From an uncultured Pseudomonadota bacterium (GTDB lineage Bacteria; Pseudomonadota; Gammaproteobacteria; Burkholderiales; Methylophilaceae): DNA of 9,506 bases. The notes under the pieces are model-generated. The model ran no database searches. It was not told the origin of the DNA and saw nothing but the letters and a program-made list of their open reading frames with translations. The position numbers and the translations under genes are program-made. Each line of letters begins with the position of its first letter. The stretch's first letter is position 1. Location of the stretch: positions 1 through 9,506 of the forward strand of contig CAINWC010000385.1 in assembly GCA_903854305.1 (NCBI GenBank). Reading direction: 5' to 3'. This document shows, piece by piece, positions 7,859 through 9,506 of the stretch.

Positions 7859-8820
7859 CTGTTAACTCAATAAAGACATTGATAATAACAAAAGGTGATC
7901 TTAATGCTGCACATGAGATGCCTCATCTTGTGTCATATATCGTACCTCAGCTTATTAGTTCTGGACGACAGGTGACGGTGTTGGGTAAAAGTGAGACACC
8001 ACCTTATGAATTAACTGTAGGGGCCGAGTATGTGTCAGGTGACTATGCAGAACCAGTATTGATTAGTAATCTGCTGGATAAACATCAAGAAGTGATTCAC
8101 TTAGCCTATGTTAGTACAGCCAGTAATATGCCTGAAAATACATTGGCAGATTTATTGCAAAATTTACCGCCTACTGTGCAGCTATTTTCTGAAGCAGCTA
8201 TCAAGAATGTAAAGTTGGTGTTGGTCTCGTCGGGTGGTATGGTTTATGGTGAGGCAAATGAATTACCCATACGTGAAACTCATCCCACTAAGCCAACTTC
8301 ATCTTATGGTGTAACCAAGCTCACCATGGAGAGTTATGCGCATCTATACGCAGCAACAAAAGGTTTGAAGTTTGTATGTGTGCGCCCAGCAAATGTTTAT
8401 GGTGTAGGGCAACTACCATTTGTTGGGCAAGGCTTTATTGCTACAGCCATAGCATCTGCAATGAGTGGGATACCAATTAAGGTTTTTGGACAGCGTGGCA
8501 CTATTCGTGATTATCTTTATGTTAGCGACTTGGCATCAGGAATTGTTAGTGCGTTAACACATGGACATTTATCTGAAACTTACAATCTTGGTTCTGGTAT
8601 CGGATTGAGTAACCTAGATGTGATTGAGGTCTTGAAGCCACTCATGTACGAGATTGGATGCGAGGTGAAAGTGGAAAGTTTTCCAGAGCAAGTGTTTGAT
8701 GTGAAAGCGAATGTACTAAGCTCAATTAAATTACAGACACATACAGGCTGGAAACCAAAAGTTGAGTTCGACGATGGGATGCGTCTTACATGTGGGTGGT
8801 TAAAGGTAATGCAAAAATGA
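7855..8820 (+). CDS. NAD-dependent epimerase/dehydratase-like extended SDR with degenerate N-terminal glycine motif
   Basis: A 321-residue protein aligned by eye with extended SDRs of the UDP-hexose 4-epimerase type (COG0451-like). Recognisable parts are the strand EVIHLAYVSTAS, then VLVSSGGMVYGE (residues 122-133), SYGVTKLTMESYA with Tyr151 and Lys155 as the YxxxK pair, RPANVYGVGQ, the substrate loop GQGFIATAIASAMSG, TIRDYLYVSDLASG and the C-terminal YNLGSGIGLSNLDVIEVL. The N-terminus is odd: where GxxGxxG is expected after the first strand (TLIIT) there is KGDLNAAHEMPHLV, with only one glycine. The frame is continuous, so this is not an obvious frameshift. An active member would probably make a UDP-hexose such as UDP-Gal or UDP-GalNAc for the repeat unit; that is inference. 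ATG 7855 overlaps the GT11 stop as ATGA. Confidence 0.78.
   Translation: MTVNSIKTLIITKGDLNAAHEMPHLVSYIVPQLISSGRQVTVLGKSETPPYELTVGAEYVSGDYAEPVLISNLLDKHQEVIHLAYVSTASNMPENTLADLLQNLPPTVQLFSEAAIKNVKLVLVSSGGMVYGEANELPIRETHPTKPTSSYGVTKLTMESYAHLYAATKGLKFVCVRPANVYGVGQLPFVGQGFIATAIASAMSGIPIKVFGQRGTIRDYLYVSDLASGIVSALTHGHLSETYNLGSGIGLSNLDVIEVLKPLMYEIGCEVKVESFPEQVFDVKANVLSSIKLQTHTGWKPKVEFDDGMRLTCGWLKVMQK
8802..8806 (+). promoter_or_regulatory. Ribosome binding site for the terminal GT2 gene
   Basis: AAAGG lies 10 bases before ATG 8817, inside the end of the epimerase-like gene. It supports translation of the incomplete gene that runs off the window. Confidence 0.6.
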
Positions 8821-9506
8821 ATAAGGCTATTTTAGATACGGGAGCTAACAATGAAATTTTTCCTGTAATTTCAGTAGCTTTACCAGTTTATAACGGTGAG
8901 AAGTATTTAGCTCAAGCGTTAGACTCGATTCTTGCGCAAACACTTACAAATTTTGAGTTAATTGTCATTGATGATGGATCAACTGATCGTTCACTAGAAA
9001 TATTGCAAAAATATCAAATGCATGATTCCAGAATGCGTCTCATAGCTCGTGAAAATAGGGGGTTTTCAAACACGGTTAATGAAATTATCGATCTGGCACG
9101 TGGAAAATGGATAGCGCGCATGGATCAGGATGATATATCCCTTCCCCAACGTTTTGAACGGCAACTACAATGGCTTGAGCAAACTGGCGCAGATATTTGT
9201 GGAAGCTGGATAAGACATTTTGGCGCAGGGGATAATCGTATTATCAAACACTCACAAAACGATGATGCTATTAAAATGGAATTATTGTTTGATTGTTCTT
9301 TTGCACATCCAACTGTGATAATGAGAACGGAATTGGTCAGAGGGTTACGATATGACCCAATTTGGGATAAAGCGGAGGATTATGAGTTGTGGGTTAGAGT
9401 CGCGTGCGCTGGATGGGAAATGACCAACTTACCTGAAGTATTATTGATGTACCGTCAACATGAAAGTCAAATTTCCTCAGCATCATCAGTTCGACAACAG
9501 TTGCTC
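8817..9506 (+). CDS. Glycosyltransferase family 2 (5' part, continues past window end)
   Basis: The frame is open from ATG 8817 to the last base (230 codons) with no stop, so the gene is cut by the window edge rather than broken. Translation gives a classical GT-A, family 2 inverting glycosyltransferase that would add one sugar of the repeat unit from a nucleotide-sugar donor at the cytoplasmic membrane face. Seen in order: SVALPVYNGEKYLAQALDSI (residues 19-38), VIDDGSTD with Asp52 and Asp53 for nucleotide binding, ENRGFSNTVNE, the metal-binding DxD-type MDQDD (Asp103, Asp105, Asp106), FAHPTVIMR, and AEDYELWVR (Glu187, Asp188), where the catalytic base is expected. The ATG overlaps the preceding stop as ATGA and has a good ribosome site. 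Donor and acceptor specificity cannot be read from GT2 sequence. Confidence 0.93.
   Translation, partial: MNKAILDTGANNEIFPVISVALPVYNGEKYLAQALDSILAQTLTNFELIVIDDGSTDRSLEILQKYQMHDSRMRLIARENRGFSNTVNEIIDLARGKWIARMDQDDISLPQRFERQLQWLEQTGADICGSWIRHFGAGDNRIIKHSQNDDAIKMELLFDCSFAHPTVIMRTELVRGLRYDPIWDKAEDYELWVRVACAGWEMTNLPEVLLMYRQHESQISSASSVRQQLL

Overview
The window is an internal piece of a surface-polysaccharide (O-antigen or capsule type) biosynthesis locus from a Gram-negative bacterium. Every gene lies on the + strand, and coding sequence covers essentially everything from base 2 to base 9506. The largest gap is 13 bases, so there is no room for an internal promoter in a spacer, and no terminator, RNA gene, insertion sequence or CRISPR array was seen. 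Moderately low GC and the ManC, Gmd and Wzx sequence types suggest a beta- or gammaproteobacterium, but I cannot name the genus.

Layout: the 3' half of manC (2-730); gmd (727-1812); an Fcl/ColC-type short-chain dehydrogenase/reductase, or SDR (1826-2758); colD (2755-3921); a CatB-like hexapeptide O-acetyltransferase (3927-4526); a GT10 glycosyltransferase (4523-5536); a Wzx-type flippase (5526-6977); a GT11 glycosyltransferase (6980-7858); an epimerase-like SDR with a degenerate nucleotide-binding loop (7855-8820); and the 5' part of a GT2 glycosyltransferase that runs off the window (8817 to beyond 9506). Most junctions are 4-base ATGA or GTGA overlaps, as expected for one translationally coupled operon.

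The first four genes form a sugar-nucleotide pathway. ManC makes GDP-mannose and Gmd converts it to GDP-4-keto-6-deoxy-mannose. ColD then removes the 3-hydroxyl; it is a vitamin-B6 enzyme recognised by a histidine in place of the usual Schiff-base lysine. The SDR epimerises and reduces the product to GDP-L-colitose (3,6-dideoxy-L-galactose, i.e. 3-deoxy-L-fucose).

Downstream lie two transferases from the families classically called alpha-1,3/4-fucosyltransferase (GT10) and alpha-1,2-fucosyltransferase (GT11). I infer that one or both use GDP-colitose (or GDP-fucose), which would give a repeat unit carrying two such residues and resembling a 3-deoxy Lewis b/y antigen. The O-acetyltransferase would decorate the glycan and Wzx would flip the lipid-linked unit. 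Phosphomannomutase (manB), the Wzy polymerase and the initiating transferase are not in this window.
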